From the NCBI RefSeq assembly GCF_002117485.1, contig NZ_CP021032.1:682001-746000 (forward strand): DNA of 64,000 bases, in the 5' to 3' direction. Below are positions 8,274 to 17,980 of this stretch, in pieces. The stretch is from Rhizobium sp. NXC14. Its GTDB lineage: Bacteria; Pseudomonadota; Alphaproteobacteria; Rhizobiales; Rhizobiaceae. The notes below the pieces were generated by a model. It saw only the letters and a program-made list of their open reading frames with translations, searched no databases and was not told where the DNA came from. Position numbers and translations under genes: made by a program. The first letter of the stretch is position 1. The number at the start of each line of letters is the position of its first letter.

Positions 8274-9476
8274 ATGAAGGCGATCTCCGGCACCAATCTC
8301 GAGCAGGCCAAGTCTCACAACCGGCGCGTGGTGATCGAGGCTGTGCGCACCCACGGTCCGCTGTCGCGGGCCGCCATCGCCCGGATGACGGCGCTGACGC
8401 CTCAAACCGTCTCGAACATCGTCGAGGAACTGGAGAGCTCGCACCTTCTCGTTGCGGCCGAGGCGCAGAAGCTGGCGCGAGGCCAGCCGATCATTCCCTA
8501 CACCATCAATCCGCACGGCGCCTATTCGATCGGTTTGGAGCTTGGCCGCCGGCGCGCAAGCGGTGTTCTGACGGACCTCTCGGGCGCCGTCTGCGCCCGC
8601 ATCGAGCACCTGGTCGAACAGCCCGATCCGCAAAGGGCCATGCCGGCGCTGCAAACAATCGTCGAGGATCTTCAAGAGGCTTTTGCATTCGACAGGAACA
8701 GGCTGCTTGGTATCGGCATCGCCCTGCCCGGCCGCTACGCCGATGGCGGCACCACATCTCTCAGCCCGCACAGCCTGCCGGGCTGGCAGGATTTTCCGGT
8801 CGGGCATGCACTGGAACAACGAGTCGGAGTGCCGGTTCTGGTCGAGAACGACGCGACGGCGGCGGCGATCGGCGAGCGCCTTCACGGTGTTGCCCGGGGG
8901 CTCGGCAGTTTCGTCTATCTGTTTCTGGCCGGCGGCGGCGGTATCGGCGCCGGAATGTTTCTCGACGGCCACCTCTACAAGGGCAGCCGCGACAATGCCG
9001 GCGAGATCGGCCATATTATCGTCGAGCCGCATGGCAGGCTCTGCAGCTGCGGCAAGCGCGGCTGCCTCGATCGCTACATCTCGCCCTCAGTCGCTTACGA
9101 ATTCATGGGCATTGCCAATGCCGGCGAGCTTTCCCCCGACAATCTCGACGCGCTGATCGCCGAAGGCGGCGAAGGCGTTGATGCCTGGCTCGATCAGGCC
9201 ATTGAGCCCCTGCGGCAGACACTAGATTTTCTGGAACTCGCCTTCGATCCGCAGACCATCGTGCTCGGCGGCAGCGTATCGACATCGCTGATGCGGCGGC
9301 TTGCCGAGCGGCTCGAGCCGCTGCACGATCCGATCGATCCCGACCGAAAGCGGACGATACCCCGCGTCATGATCGGCATGACCGGCAAGGATACGGCGAT
9401 CCTCGGCGCTGCCGCCCTGCCAATTTTTTCGGAAACCAATCCGCGCTTCGACGTCCTGCAAAAGCCGGTCGGCTAA
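8274..9476 (+). CDS. ROK family transcriptional regulator (NagC/XylR type)
   Basis: The 400-residue protein combines an N-terminal winged helix (LSRAAIARMTALTPQTVSNIVEEL) with a ROK sugar-kinase-like domain. The ROK zinc motif is present as CSCGKRGC and the phosphate loop as LAGGGGIGAGM. The HTH marks it as a regulator rather than a sugar kinase. The effector is probably a sugar or sugar phosphate. It may control the upstream MFS gene, but no operator was identified. Confidence 0.88.
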   Translation: MKAISGTNLEQAKSHNRRVVIEAVRTHGPLSRAAIARMTALTPQTVSNIVEELESSHLLVAAEAQKLARGQPIIPYTINPHGAYSIGLELGRRRASGVLTDLSGAVCARIEHLVEQPDPQRAMPALQTIVEDLQEAFAFDRNRLLGIGIALPGRYADGGTTSLSPHSLPGWQDFPVGHALEQRVGVPVLVENDATAAAIGERLHGVARGLGSFVYLFLAGGGGIGAGMFLDGHLYKGSRDNAGEIGHIIVEPHGRLCSCGKRGCLDRYISPSVAYEFMGIANAGELSPDNLDALIAEGGEGVDAWLDQAIEPLRQTLDFLELAFDPQTIVLGGSVSTSLMRRLAERLEPLHDPIDPDRKRTIPRVMIGMTGKDTAILGAAALPIFSETNPRFDVLQKPVG

Positions 9477-9481
9477 CACCC

Positions 9482-10396
9482 TCACCCGCCTGCCGGCAGC
9501 CGCGCATCTGCTTGGCGCACGCGACGGGGCAGAGGTCGTGCAAATATGACGACATTCCCGAGAAGCGTCAGCCCCAGGCCGACCAGGCCGAGACCGCTCC
9601 AGCGGTAGCCCTCGAAGACTGTCGACAATGACAGGGCGACGATCGGGAACAGGACGGTGGCATAGGCAGCGCGCGAGGAGCCGATGCGGGAGACCAGCAT
9701 GAGATAGGTGGTGAAGCCGATCACCGAGCCGATTGCCGCGAGATAAAGCAGGGCAGTGAGATAGCTGATGTCGGGCGGCGCCACGATCGGTGTTTGCGTC
9801 ACGGCAATCAGCAAGAGGAGGACGATCGCGCCGTAAGTCATGCCCCAGCCATTGGCGGTCAGCGGTGAGATTCCGGCCGCGCTGTTTCGGCGCGATGCCA
9901 TGTTGCCGAGCGAGAAGAACAGCGTGCCCAGCGCTGCGAGCCCGATCCCTTTCAATGTGCCCATATCGAAATCGACGACCACCTCCTCTCCGAACAGCAA
10001 GAGAAGGCCGGTGGCTCCGAGCGCCGCTGCGAGAAGCGTGCGGCCAGTGATGCGGTCGCCGAAGAACAGGCGCGCATTAACGGCATTGTAGATCGTTGCC
10101 AGCGAGAAGATGACGGAGATCAGTCCTGAGGGAATGAAGCCGGCTGCATTGTAGAAACAGATGAAATTGAGGCTGAAGAGGCAGAGCGCTTGCGCCAGGA
10201 TGAATGGTTGATCGCGCAAGGCAGGGAGGTTGAGCCGCCGCATGAAAGCCAGGATGGCGACGAGGATCACGGCTGCGAGCGCAAATCTGTAAAAGACCGA
10301 GACCAGGACCGGCACGGGACCGACCTGCATCGCAATGGCGATCCAAGTCGTTCCCCATATGAGGACGGTCGCGATGAAGAGAGCGGCATTTGCCAT
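9482..10396 (-). CDS. EamA/DMT family transporter
   Basis: The protein is 304 residues from the ATG at 10396, which follows a GAGGATCACTCC ribosome site. A frame extension to 10531 adds a hydrophilic, unlikely N-terminus. It has ten hydrophobic helices in two EamA repeats, with WGTTWIAIAMQVGP near the start. DMT proteins export amino acids, purines or other metabolites. It converges with the ROK gene (5-base gap) and diverges from an AraC-type regulator that may control it. The last residues overlap a short stretch resembling dispersed rhizobial repeat DNA. Confidence 0.88.
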   Translation of the reverse strand: MANAALFIATVLIWGTTWIAIAMQVGPVPVLVSVFYRFALAAVILVAILAFMRRLNLPALRDQPFILAQALCLFSLNFICFYNAAGFIPSGLISVIFSLATIYNAVNARLFFGDRITGRTLLAAALGATGLLLLFGEEVVVDFDMGTLKGIGLAALGTLFFSLGNMASRRNSAAGISPLTANGWGMTYGAIVLLLLIAVTQTPIVAPPDISYLTALLYLAAIGSVIGFTTYLMLVSRIGSSRAAYATVLFPIVALSLSTVFEGYRWSGLGLVGLGLTLLGNVVIFARPLPRRVRQADARLPAGG

Positions 10397-10548
10397 GGAG
10401 TGATCCTCGTTTTCTCCATGAATAGGCGAACGGTGAGCCGGTCTCTTGCAGATTCTTGCTATTAAATTTCTCGCCCCGGAGTTCCCGCTCGCCACGTCGG
10501 CCGTCCACCGGTATTGTTCGCAAGACGTCACGGGTGTGGGAAGAATTG

Positions 10549-11412
10549 GTGAAAGATAGCCGCCTCTCGGTTTTCAGGTTTTTGTCCGCATCGCCCTCGG
10601 CGCGGATGTCGCAGTCGATCGATCTTGGGTTCGGGCGGTCGGCGGCCCTCTGGAGCAATGGCAGCGACCGGATGAGCTATGAAAGGCCGGACGGACATAC
10701 GTTCAGCCTTTATCTCAACGGGGGCGCCGGAACGCGCCGCCTGGATGGCAGCCCCGCCGCGCGAGGCCGGCCCGGCGCCTTGTGCGTCATGCCACAGGGG
10801 CACTCGTCCGAATGGGAAATCACCGATCCTTTCGACTTCGTTCATCTCTATGTTCCGGACGATCAGATGCGCCGGATGTTTGCCGAGACGTTCGACCGTG
10901 ATTCCAGGCTTATGGCTGTCTCCGAAGTGACCTTCGCCGATGCACCCGTCTTGGCGCGCACGCTTCGGCAGCTGAGGCAAGCGATGTCAGCGGGTGAGCA
11001 TCTGCTGGCTGAAGAAGCGATGACTGAGACGATCAACGATTTCTTCGTTGATCCGCGTTGTGGAGGGACGCGCCCCTGCGCGATCAGCGGCGGGCTCGCT
11101 CCCCATATCAGGCGCCGCTGCCTGGATTATATCGAGGCTCATCTCGGTGAGACCATCCGCTTGCAGGATCTGGCGGCGATTGGGCAGCTCAGCGCCTTTC
11201 ATTTTCAGCGGATGTTCCGGGCAAGCTACGGCGTGTCCCCGCATGGCTGGGTGGCCCATCGGCGCGTCGAGCGCGCGAAATCGATGTTGCGCGGCGCGGA
11301 CCCGATCGCGCAGATCGCCTCGGTTTGCGGCTTCAGCAGCCAGAGCCACATGACCCGCGCATTTAAGGCCGGCACAGGCGTCACGCCCTCTGCCTACCGA
11401 CCGCGACAGTGA
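10549..11412 (+). CDS. AraC family transcriptional regulator
   Basis: The C-terminal 100 residues carry two AraC helix-turn-helix units (IRLQDLAAIGQLSAFHFQRMF and DPIAQIASVCGFSSQSHMTRAF) followed by GVTPSAYR. The N-terminal half looks like an AraC-type effector domain (HTFSLYLNGGAGTRRLDG). The start is uncertain: GTG at 10549 follows GGGAAGAA and gives 287 residues; a GTG at 10534 or an ATG at 10456 are alternatives. It is divergent from the DMT transporter and a plausible regulator of it. Confidence 0.85.
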   Translation: MKDSRLSVFRFLSASPSARMSQSIDLGFGRSAALWSNGSDRMSYERPDGHTFSLYLNGGAGTRRLDGSPAARGRPGALCVMPQGHSSEWEITDPFDFVHLYVPDDQMRRMFAETFDRDSRLMAVSEVTFADAPVLARTLRQLRQAMSAGEHLLAEEAMTETINDFFVDPRCGGTRPCAISGGLAPHIRRRCLDYIEAHLGETIRLQDLAAIGQLSAFHFQRMFRASYGVSPHGWVAHRRVERAKSMLRGADPIAQIASVCGFSSQSHMTRAFKAGTGVTPSAYRPRQ

Positions 11413-11421
11413 AGCCGGGCG

Positions 11422-13443
11422 CTATGACTCCTGCAATCCATAGAGCAGCGGCATCAGCCCAGCGAGCGCCTTGAAGCGTTCCCATGACTTGGACGAGGGT
11501 TTCGTCCAGCCTGTTTCGGCAAGTGCCGAAAGGCGCGGGAAGACGAGACGATCGAAGACGGCGCGGTCCGTCATCGGTTCGGACCAGATGCAGGCCTGGA
11601 TGCCGAGCAGCTGCTGTTTCTGGCTCGCTGTCCAGCCGCCGACCGGATCGAAATTGTAGAGCTTTTCCGCGTCCGAATTTCCTGCCCAGCTGGCGCCGGG
11701 CTCATCCCAGTCCGGCCTCAGCGCCATGTCGAGATAATAGACCTGGCCGGGGCAGACGACCATTTGATAGCCGCGTTCGGCGAGTTCGGCCGAAACCTCA
11801 ACATTGCGCCAGCTGCAGAGATAGCTTTTCGACTTGTCGATGACGTCGCCGTGCGCGGCTTCCTCCCAGCCGCCGGTGATGCAGCCTTTGCTTGCCAGGA
11901 AGCGCTGGACGCGCTCGAGGAATTCTGCTTGCAGGATGGCGGCGCCCGAGCCGTGAATGTCGTCGGCGCCATGGGTGTTGGTGACGACGTTCAGCCGCTT
12001 GGCATGCGCATCGGCAACCTCGTCGCCGGCGATGGCGCGCAGGCGGTCGAGCGCTGCCGGCGAGCCGGACCATGCGCCCAGGGGAACTTCATCGGCGCCG
12101 AGGTGGATCGTCTTGAACGGGAAAAGCTCGATCAGTTCCGAGAGAATGGTCTCGACGATCTCATAGGTCTGCTCGCGCGCTGGATTGATGCAGTTGTCGG
12201 GAAAACCCTGAACCGAGTAATAGCTGCCCTTCTCGTCCGGATCGCGCAGCTCAGGTATCGCCTGCTGCATGGCATAACAATGTCCGGGCATATCGATCTC
12301 CGGCACGATTTCGATGCCGAAGTTCTTTGCGAGGGCGACGATCTCGCGGATGACAGGCTTCGTATAGTAGCCGCCCGTCCGGGCCGGGCTTGAACCCAGA
12401 AGCGGCGGCACGGCGAGACCGTGACCGCGCCAGGCGCCGATCTTTGTCAGGGCCGGGTAGGCATCGATCTCCACCCGCCAGGCTTCGTCATCGGAAAGGT
12501 GCCAGTGGAAGCGGTTGAGTTTGTTCCAGGCCAGCACCGCGATCAGCTTCTTGACTTCGGCTGCGCCGTAGAACTGGCGGGCGACATCGAGATGCAGTCC
12601 GCGCCAGCCCATCGACGGCTCGTCGATGATCTCGCCGGATGCCGGAAACTGGAAGGTCCCGGGATGCAGCCTGGCGCCGCGCCAGATCTGGGCGAGCGTG
12701 ATGAGGCCGTAAAGGAAGCCGGTCCGGCTGCTTGCCTCGATCGTGATCGCCTCTTCTTCGAAGCTCAGCCGGTAGGCCTCCGGCCCGAAGGCGGCGGCGT
12801 GCTTCAGGCCGACACGAACCGCGCCTTCGGCCTCGGTGCGTACGATTCCCTCGACGGCGAAGAGATGCTCCACCAGTGCCGCGAAGCTTTTCGCCGCCGC
12901 CTCCCCTTCAGGGCTCTGCGCCCGCGGCGCAAAACCGGCCGGCAGCGGGCGGCGCGAGGCGACCGCCACATGGTTCGGCCAGGGAATGATCGACACCGCA
13001 ACGGGCGCGTTGACGGGAACCGGATAGATCTCGGCACCGCGCTTCAGCGGCGCATTGCTGACGGAAGAGCGTGTCGGCTCGACAGCGAGCACGATGGTGT
13101 TGCCGCCGGACAGTACGAGATAGGCGCTCGTCGCGCCGTCCGTCCAGTGGCGGAACTGCCAGCTGAGCGCATAGACGGAGATCGTCCAGGTTTCGCCGGC
13201 TCCGAGCACGAAGTTGGCCGGCGGCTGGAATTCGGTGAAATTCGAAAGCCGTTGCGACACCGTTGCGCCTTCGACGCGTCCGGAGGGGTCGACGCGGCCC
13301 GGACCGCTGACGCAGAGGGAAAAATTCGAAAGCGGTTCGCTGCCGAGGTTCTTGAGGCGCAGGACATAGGAGAATTCCTTGCCCTCGGTAGGCGGGTTCC
13401 AAAGGGTTTCAAGCCGCAGGGCATTCGGTCGCGGTCTCGACAT
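11422..13443 (-). CDS. Beta-N-acetylhexosaminidase, GH20
   Basis: The 673-residue protein has an N-terminal carbohydrate-binding/GH20b-like region and a GH20 catalytic barrel: GWRGLHLDVARQF, WNKLNRFHWHLSDDEAW, PEIDMPGHCYA, and the catalytic Asp-Glu pair in HLGADEVPLGAW (Asp451, Glu452). GH20 enzymes remove terminal GlcNAc/GalNAc by substrate-assisted catalysis. No signal peptide is visible, so the enzyme is predicted to be cytoplasmic and to act on imported chito-oligosaccharides or recycled cell-wall sugars. The ATG at 13443 follows GAGGAA. An inverted repeat lies about 80 bases upstream. Confidence 0.9.
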   Translation of the reverse strand: MSRPRPNALRLETLWNPPTEGKEFSYVLRLKNLGSEPLSNFSLCVSGPGRVDPSGRVEGATVSQRLSNFTEFQPPANFVLGAGETWTISVYALSWQFRHWTDGATSAYLVLSGGNTIVLAVEPTRSSVSNAPLKRGAEIYPVPVNAPVAVSIIPWPNHVAVASRRPLPAGFAPRAQSPEGEAAAKSFAALVEHLFAVEGIVRTEAEGAVRVGLKHAAAFGPEAYRLSFEEEAITIEASSRTGFLYGLITLAQIWRGARLHPGTFQFPASGEIIDEPSMGWRGLHLDVARQFYGAAEVKKLIAVLAWNKLNRFHWHLSDDEAWRVEIDAYPALTKIGAWRGHGLAVPPLLGSSPARTGGYYTKPVIREIVALAKNFGIEIVPEIDMPGHCYAMQQAIPELRDPDEKGSYYSVQGFPDNCINPAREQTYEIVETILSELIELFPFKTIHLGADEVPLGAWSGSPAALDRLRAIAGDEVADAHAKRLNVVTNTHGADDIHGSGAAILQAEFLERVQRFLASKGCITGGWEEAAHGDVIDKSKSYLCSWRNVEVSAELAERGYQMVVCPGQVYYLDMALRPDWDEPGASWAGNSDAEKLYNFDPVGGWTASQKQQLLGIQACIWSEPMTDRAVFDRLVFPRLSALAETGWTKPSSKSWERFKALAGLMPLLYGLQES

Positions 13444-13520
13444 TGGTCACTCTTCCTTTGAGGAAAACGAGGTTTTTGGACGTTCCTGCACGGCCAGGGA
13501 TCGGAGCGGCGGTTGAAGTC

Positions 13521-13533
13521 AATCAAATTGATT
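13521..13533. promoter_or_regulatory. Palindrome AATCAA-A-TTGATT upstream of the GH20 gene
   Basis: A perfect 6-bp inverted repeat around one base, in an AT-rich patch 78-90 bases upstream of the hexosaminidase start. It is a plausible repressor operator. The cognate regulator is unknown; the nearby ROK and AraC regulators are candidates. Confidence 0.4.
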
Positions 13534-13680
13534 TAATAGTGATAGCCAGTTTCCCGCCGCGCCGTCAATCGACCATGCGGAATTTCTGCTGGCCGGCACC
13601 AGGACAAATTCTGCCGACGACATTGCCGGGGTGTCGCAATTTGGGAAAAAATAATGGCTTCGCCGTTCGCGTTAAAGATT

Positions 13681-13742
13681 AAGGTACCTTTAAGTACCAT
13701 AATTGTCTCAACAGTGGCGAATTGACCACCCCGAAGAGGGGT
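13681..13742 (+). promoter_or_regulatory. Upstream region of the flagellin gene with palindromes and a hairpin
   Basis: The region holds AAGGTACCTT (13681-13690), an overlapping GGTAC-N6-GTACC repeat (13683-13698), and a CCCC-GAAGA-GGGG hairpin (13729-13741) in the presumed leader of the flagellin gene. The segment from 13534 to 13680 shows no gene. No confident -35/-10 pair was assigned; the repeats are regulatory candidates only. Confidence 0.4.
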
Positions 13743-13823
13743 CGATAAGCATGAGGCTGCTCGCCACGGCCCGGATGTCCCCGGGATGCAACACATCCAA
13801 CTTCCGAATTAGGCGACATTTCC

Positions 13824-14731
13824 ATGACCAGCATCAATACCAACAATTCCGCGATGGCAGCCCTTCAGACGCTGCGCAGCGTCAATTCCAATCTCGAATC
13901 GACACAGAACCGTGTTTCCACCGGCTACCGGGTCGACACCGCATCCGACAACGCCGCCTATTGGTCGATCGCGACCACGATGCGGTCCGATAACAAGGCG
14001 CTGTCAGCCGTGTCCGACGCCCTCGGCCTCGGTGCGGCAAAGGTCGATACGGCTTACACGGCAATGGACAGCGCGATCGACGTCGTCGACGAGATCAAAG
14101 CCAAGCTCGTGGCCGCGACCGAAGACGGTGTCGACAAGTCCAAGGTCCAGGAAGAAATCAGCCAGCTGCAGGAGCAGCTGATGAGCATCGCTCAGTCGGC
14201 TTCCTTCTCCGGCGAAAACTGGGTCGCCGGCGCTGATGGAACCGTGAGCGTCGTATCGTCCTTCGTCCGCGACGGCTCCGGCGCCGTTTCGGTGAAAATG
14301 ACGGATTATGCTCTGGATACCGCTTCGATGGGCAATGTGCTGTTCGGCATGAGCGGCGGCTCGATCGAAACCTCCACCGGCATTCTCGGCACGTCGTCCG
14401 GCGCGACCGGCTCGGTCTACTCGATGGATATCACCAACTCACACTCGGCCAGATCCAGTCGGCGCTGACAACCGTCGAATCGGCGCTCTCGGCGATGACG
14501 TCGGCAGGTGCACAGCTGGGTTCGATCTCGACCCGCATCGAACTCCAGGAAGACTTCGTCGGTGCACTCTCGGATTCGATCGACTCGGGTGTCGGCCGGC
14601 TGGTCGATGCCGATATGGAGGAGGAGTCGAGCAGGCTTTCTGCCCTGCAAACCCAGCAGCAGCTGGCGATCCAGTCGCTGTCGATCGCGAATTCGTCGTC
14701 CCAGAACATCCTGTCGCTCTTCCGCGGCTAA
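13824..14731 (+). pseudogene. Flagellin gene broken by a one-base frameshift
   Basis: The first frame (13824-14468) encodes a rhizobial flagellin N-terminus (TSINTNNSAMAALQTLRSVN, SDNAAYWSIATTMRSDN) and then leaves the family at SHSARSSRR and stops. From about 14437 the +2 frame continues LTLGQIQSALTTVESALSAM and the canonical C-terminal D0/D1 helix ending SSSQNILSLFRG at 14731. One extra C after AAC (14436-14438) would restore a single 302-residue flagellin. N- and C-terminal helices are both needed for filament assembly, so as written the product is non-functional. A sequencing error is the main alternative. Rhizobia carry several flagellin genes, so loss of one copy is tolerable. Confidence 0.9.
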
Positions 14732-14793
14732 TCCTGGCCGACGCAAAGGGAGCCGGGCGCATAGAACGTCCGGCCCAAATTCGCCGATCGAAC

Positions 14794-14824
14794 ACCGAGC
14801 CTGGCCTTCCCGCTCAGGCTCGGT
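14794..14824 (+). terminator. Stem-loop after the flagellin gene
   Basis: A perfect 10-bp stem (ACCGAGCCTG / CAGGCTCGGT) with an 11-base loop lies 60 bases after the flagellin stop. It is a probable transcription terminator, though the following T-tract is weak. Confidence 0.6.
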
Positions 14825-14967
14825 CGCGTTTCGGCATGAGCGACTAACGCCCGGCTGGTGACGATCTCCTCGCTCTGTCGGTTGACATGGCGCTCGTTTC
14901 GATCGCAATCATGAAGGCTCTAGATTTCTCACCGATGCAGACATTGCCGCGCTGGCGGGATCCTTGC

Positions 14968-16509
14968 ATGTCGGAACGACTTGAAGCTGCTCGTCCTGAT
15001 GGAAGGCCCGCCATCGTCTGGCTCGGCTTCCTGGCCATGTGCGTCGGCATGTTCATGGCGATCCTCGACGTTCAGGTGGTGGCGACATCGCTGCCGACCA
15101 TCCAGTCGGCGTTGGGCATCGATCCGGATCAGATGAGCTGGATACAGACGGCCTATCTGATTGCCGAAGTGATCGCCATCCCGCTCACCGGCCTGCTGAC
15201 GCGGCTTCTGACCATGCGGTGGCTGTTCGTCGTCGCCATAACCCTGTTCGTGACTGCGTCCGCCGGCTGTGCGGCCAGCAGCAGCTTCGGCGCGCTGGTC
15301 GCCTGGCGGGTGCTTCAGGGCTTTTCCGGCGGGACGCTGATCCCCTCGGTCTTTTCAGCCGTGTTCATCCTGTTTCCAGATATGCGGCAAGCGCTTGCGA
15401 CGACGATTGCCGGCGTGCTTGCGGTGCTTGCGCCCACCGTCGGCCCGATCGTCGGCGGATGGCTGACCGAAACCTATTCCTGGCACTGGCTGTTCCTGAT
15501 CAACATTCTTCCGGGGCTTGCTTCGGCAGTTTTGGCGGCGCGCTTCCTTCCCAAGCAGGCAGCCGATCCATCCGAACTCAGGCATCTCGACGGTTTGTCG
15601 CTCCTCTTGATGGCGGCAGCGCTGACAGCGCTGGAACTCAGTCTCAAAGAGGCTCCGACCAGCGGCTGGACCTCGGCCTATGTGCTGAGCCTGCTGGCCG
15701 TATGCCTTCTTTCGGGGAGCGCGTTCATCACGCGAACACTGCGCCGAGGCCGGCCGATCGTCGATCTTAGCAATTTCGGCGATCGGAATTTTCTAGTCGG
15801 CTCGGTTCTGAGCTTCATACTCGGCATCGGCCTGTTCGGCTCGGTCTATCTCATGCCGGTCTTTCTCGCTTTCATCAGGGGACACGACGCGCTCGAGATC
15901 GGCGTGACCATGCTGGTCACCGGTATCGCACAGCTGATCACCGCGCCGATCGCCGTCGCGCTGGAAAAGCGCATGGATGCGCGACTGTTGTCGGCAGCCG
16001 GTTTCTCCCTGTTCGCGATCGGCGTCGGTATGAGCGCGTTTCAGGATCCGCGCTCGGATTACGACGCAATGTTCTGGCCGCAGGTGGTGCGCGGCATCGC
16101 CATCATGTTCTGCCTGCTGCCGCCGACGCGGCTGGCGCTCGGCACGCTTCCGGCCGATCGCGTTCCCGATGCGAGCGGGCTTTTCAATCTGATGCGCAAT
16201 CTCGGCGGCGCCATCGGCATCGCGCTGATCGACACCATCATCTACACACGCTCGGAGCCGCTGGGACAAAACCTCTGGGCACGCCTCCAGGCCGGCGACA
16301 TCGAGGCGGCCACGTTTGTCGGCGCACCTGCCGAGATCATATCACGACATAGCGGCAGCTTCGATGCGGATACCATGGCGGCGCTCGATCCGCTGGTCCA
16401 GACAGCGGCCAGCGTTCAGGCGATCAACGAAGCCTGGATGGTCGTCGCCGTTCTGACCGGCTGCGCCCTGCTCTCAGTCCCCTTCGCCAGGCGGCCGTTT
16501 CCGGTATGA
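14968..16509 (+). CDS. DHA2-type MFS multidrug transporter (EmrB/QacA-like)
   Basis: The protein is 513 residues from the ATG at 14968, which follows GCGGGAT; an upstream ATG at 14887 would add 27 atypical residues. It has about 14 hydrophobic helices. The helix-1 motif AILDVQVVATSLPTIQSALG and LAPTVGPIVGGWLTETYSWHW are characteristic of DHA2 drug:proton antiporters. No EmrA-like membrane fusion gene or adjacent regulator is seen, so it stands alone. The substrate is unknown. Confidence 0.88.
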   Translation: MSERLEAARPDGRPAIVWLGFLAMCVGMFMAILDVQVVATSLPTIQSALGIDPDQMSWIQTAYLIAEVIAIPLTGLLTRLLTMRWLFVVAITLFVTASAGCAASSSFGALVAWRVLQGFSGGTLIPSVFSAVFILFPDMRQALATTIAGVLAVLAPTVGPIVGGWLTETYSWHWLFLINILPGLASAVLAARFLPKQAADPSELRHLDGLSLLLMAAALTALELSLKEAPTSGWTSAYVLSLLAVCLLSGSAFITRTLRRGRPIVDLSNFGDRNFLVGSVLSFILGIGLFGSVYLMPVFLAFIRGHDALEIGVTMLVTGIAQLITAPIAVALEKRMDARLLSAAGFSLFAIGVGMSAFQDPRSDYDAMFWPQVVRGIAIMFCLLPPTRLALGTLPADRVPDASGLFNLMRNLGGAIGIALIDTIIYTRSEPLGQNLWARLQAGDIEAATFVGAPAEIISRHSGSFDADTMAALDPLVQTAASVQAINEAWMVVAVLTGCALLSVPFARRPFPV

Positions 16510-16523
16510 GACCTGGGGAAATA

Positions 16524-16934
16524 TCAATCGGATACTGAAACGTCGATCCATCGACCGGTTCCTTGGTTACCGTAGATATCAACGTCAATCCATACATTGC
16601 CACGTAGGATCATATCGGCGGCCTCTCGCGTCATCGTTCCGTTCCGAAGCATCTGCTCCAGAGCTTGGCGATTTGCCGGATCGGCAAAGAATGAGTCTGA
16701 TTGATCGTCATGATCGCGCACATGATACTGATGGAAATTCGCCCTGTCTTGTCGGATGATCTGCCAGGGCTGGGTAAGTCTCGCCCCATTTGAATTATAA
16801 AGATCAGCGTCGCCGATATACGCGCGATAGCTCTCGATCAGGCGGTCGCTGTGGGTGGCCTGGACTCTCGCTTGGGCGTGCGCGGTTCCCGCCACGATGA
16901 CTGAGCTGAATAGAATCGATAATAATTTTTGCAT
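16524..16934 (-). CDS. Small secreted hypothetical protein
   Basis: A 136-residue protein from the ATG at 16934, chosen because GAGGG lies just upstream and because it starts exactly at a signal peptide (MQKLLSILFSSVIVAGTAHAQ with an Ala-X-Ala-type cleavage site). The mature part is hydrophilic and ends NVWIDVDIYGNQGTGRWIDV. I do not recognise the family. Probable periplasmic location is inferred from the signal peptide. It converges with the MFS gene. Confidence 0.7.
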   Translation of the reverse strand: MQKLLSILFSSVIVAGTAHAQARVQATHSDRLIESYRAYIGDADLYNSNGARLTQPWQIIRQDRANFHQYHVRDHDDQSDSFFADPANRQALEQMLRNGTMTREAADMILRGNVWIDVDIYGNQGTGRWIDVSVSD

Positions 16935-17291
16935 GTTGCCCTCTTTCAAAAAGAGGGGTCTTACCTAGCGTTAAGCCAATTCGCCAAGCAAAAAGTTCGA
17001 AGGGCTGTGGGCTTCAATCTTCGCCAACACGGCAAGCTTCAAATACCCATGCATACACAGCGGTGCATACGCAATGAACCGTTTCTTGGAACAAGACGAG
17101 CGACAGTCACCGCTTCGCGTACCGAGGCTCCAGCGTGTGAAGGAACCGCCGGCGGCCGCCAAAGTTTAGCCTTTTGAAGCCATCATCGGAGATGAGTTCA
17201 ATGGGGGAAACGCATCGAACTCGCTCACCAGCACCGATGGCTCGCAGACTATCGTATTGAGGCCATCATCGCCTACCGTGGGGAATTCAGC
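16935..17291. other. Intergenic stretch without recognised features
   Basis: About 350 bases between the divergent secreted-protein and cupin genes. Short frames exist on both strands but none has a ribosome site or a recognised motif. Promoters for both flanking genes must lie here; none was assigned with confidence. Confidence 0.5.
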
Positions 17292-17780
17292 ATGAACACT
17301 GAGTCGATTATTTTCGAGCAAAGCGACTGGGTTCCGAACAACTCGCGCCTTCCTGTGTTGCTTTACCGGAATGTTTTTGCCGATGGTGGACCTCGTGATT
17401 TCAAAAGTCGCTTCGCGACAAACGGTTGGACCGGCATCTGGACGAACGGTGTCTTCGATTGTCAGCACTACCATTCCGGTGCTCATGAAGTGCTGGGCAT
17501 TGCACGTGGCAGCGCCACACTGCTGATCGGCGGTCCCGGCGGTCAAACTCTCGACGTCGCGGCGGGTGACTGTCTGGTGCTTCCAGCCGGAACCGGACAC
17601 AAAAACCTCGGCTGCACGGCAGACTTCGAGGTCATCGGCGCTTATCCCAAGGGGCAGCATGCCGATATTCAGACTTCGGCTGCTTCAAGCGAAATGTTGG
17701 CGAAAATCTCGTCAGTACCCCTACCCCATACGGATCCCGTTCAAGGACGGTCGGGATTTCTCCTCGAGAAGTGGCGGTAG
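17292..17780 (+). CDS. Cupin domain protein (YjlB-like)
   Basis: A 162-residue single-domain cupin. Motif 1 is seen as CQHYHSGAHEVLGIARG and motif 2 as GDCLVLPAGTGHKNLG, giving His and Glu residues for a metal site. The pattern with GAYPKGQ matches the uncharacterised YjlB group. No membrane segment or signal peptide is present. It is probably cytosolic and its substrate is unknown. Confidence 0.8.
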   Translation: MNTESIIFEQSDWVPNNSRLPVLLYRNVFADGGPRDFKSRFATNGWTGIWTNGVFDCQHYHSGAHEVLGIARGSATLLIGGPGGQTLDVAAGDCLVLPAGTGHKNLGCTADFEVIGAYPKGQHADIQTSAASSEMLAKISSVPLPHTDPVQGRSGFLLEKWR

Positions 17781-17980
17781 CAATTTGCACTGCCGTTATA
17801 TTTTTCGTTTTCTAATCCGCTCTGCCTGACTCTGTTCCGCTTTAGGCGAGTTTCGGTAGCACTTTGATGTGAGTTTATCAGCCGCGGCAACTTGTCGGTT
17901 TTCCCATCACCGGTAAGATTTCTCTCAATCTTTTTACGCCATCCTTTAATTCCCCTCTGATATCAATCGACGAGATCTCA

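Noticed and set aside
9478..9500. Possible second mosaic repeat (CCCTCACCCGCCTGCCGGCA)
   Set aside because: Only about 20 bases resemble rhizobial repeat DNA, and they also encode the C-terminus of the DMT transporter; too short to call.
12421..13461. Plus-strand frame of 346 codons
   Set aside because: It is antisense to the GH20 gene, which has intact catalytic residues.
13533..13796. Minus-strand frame of 87 codons upstream of the flagellin gene
   Set aside because: No ribosome site or family; it spans the flagellin promoter palindromes and the GH20 operator region.
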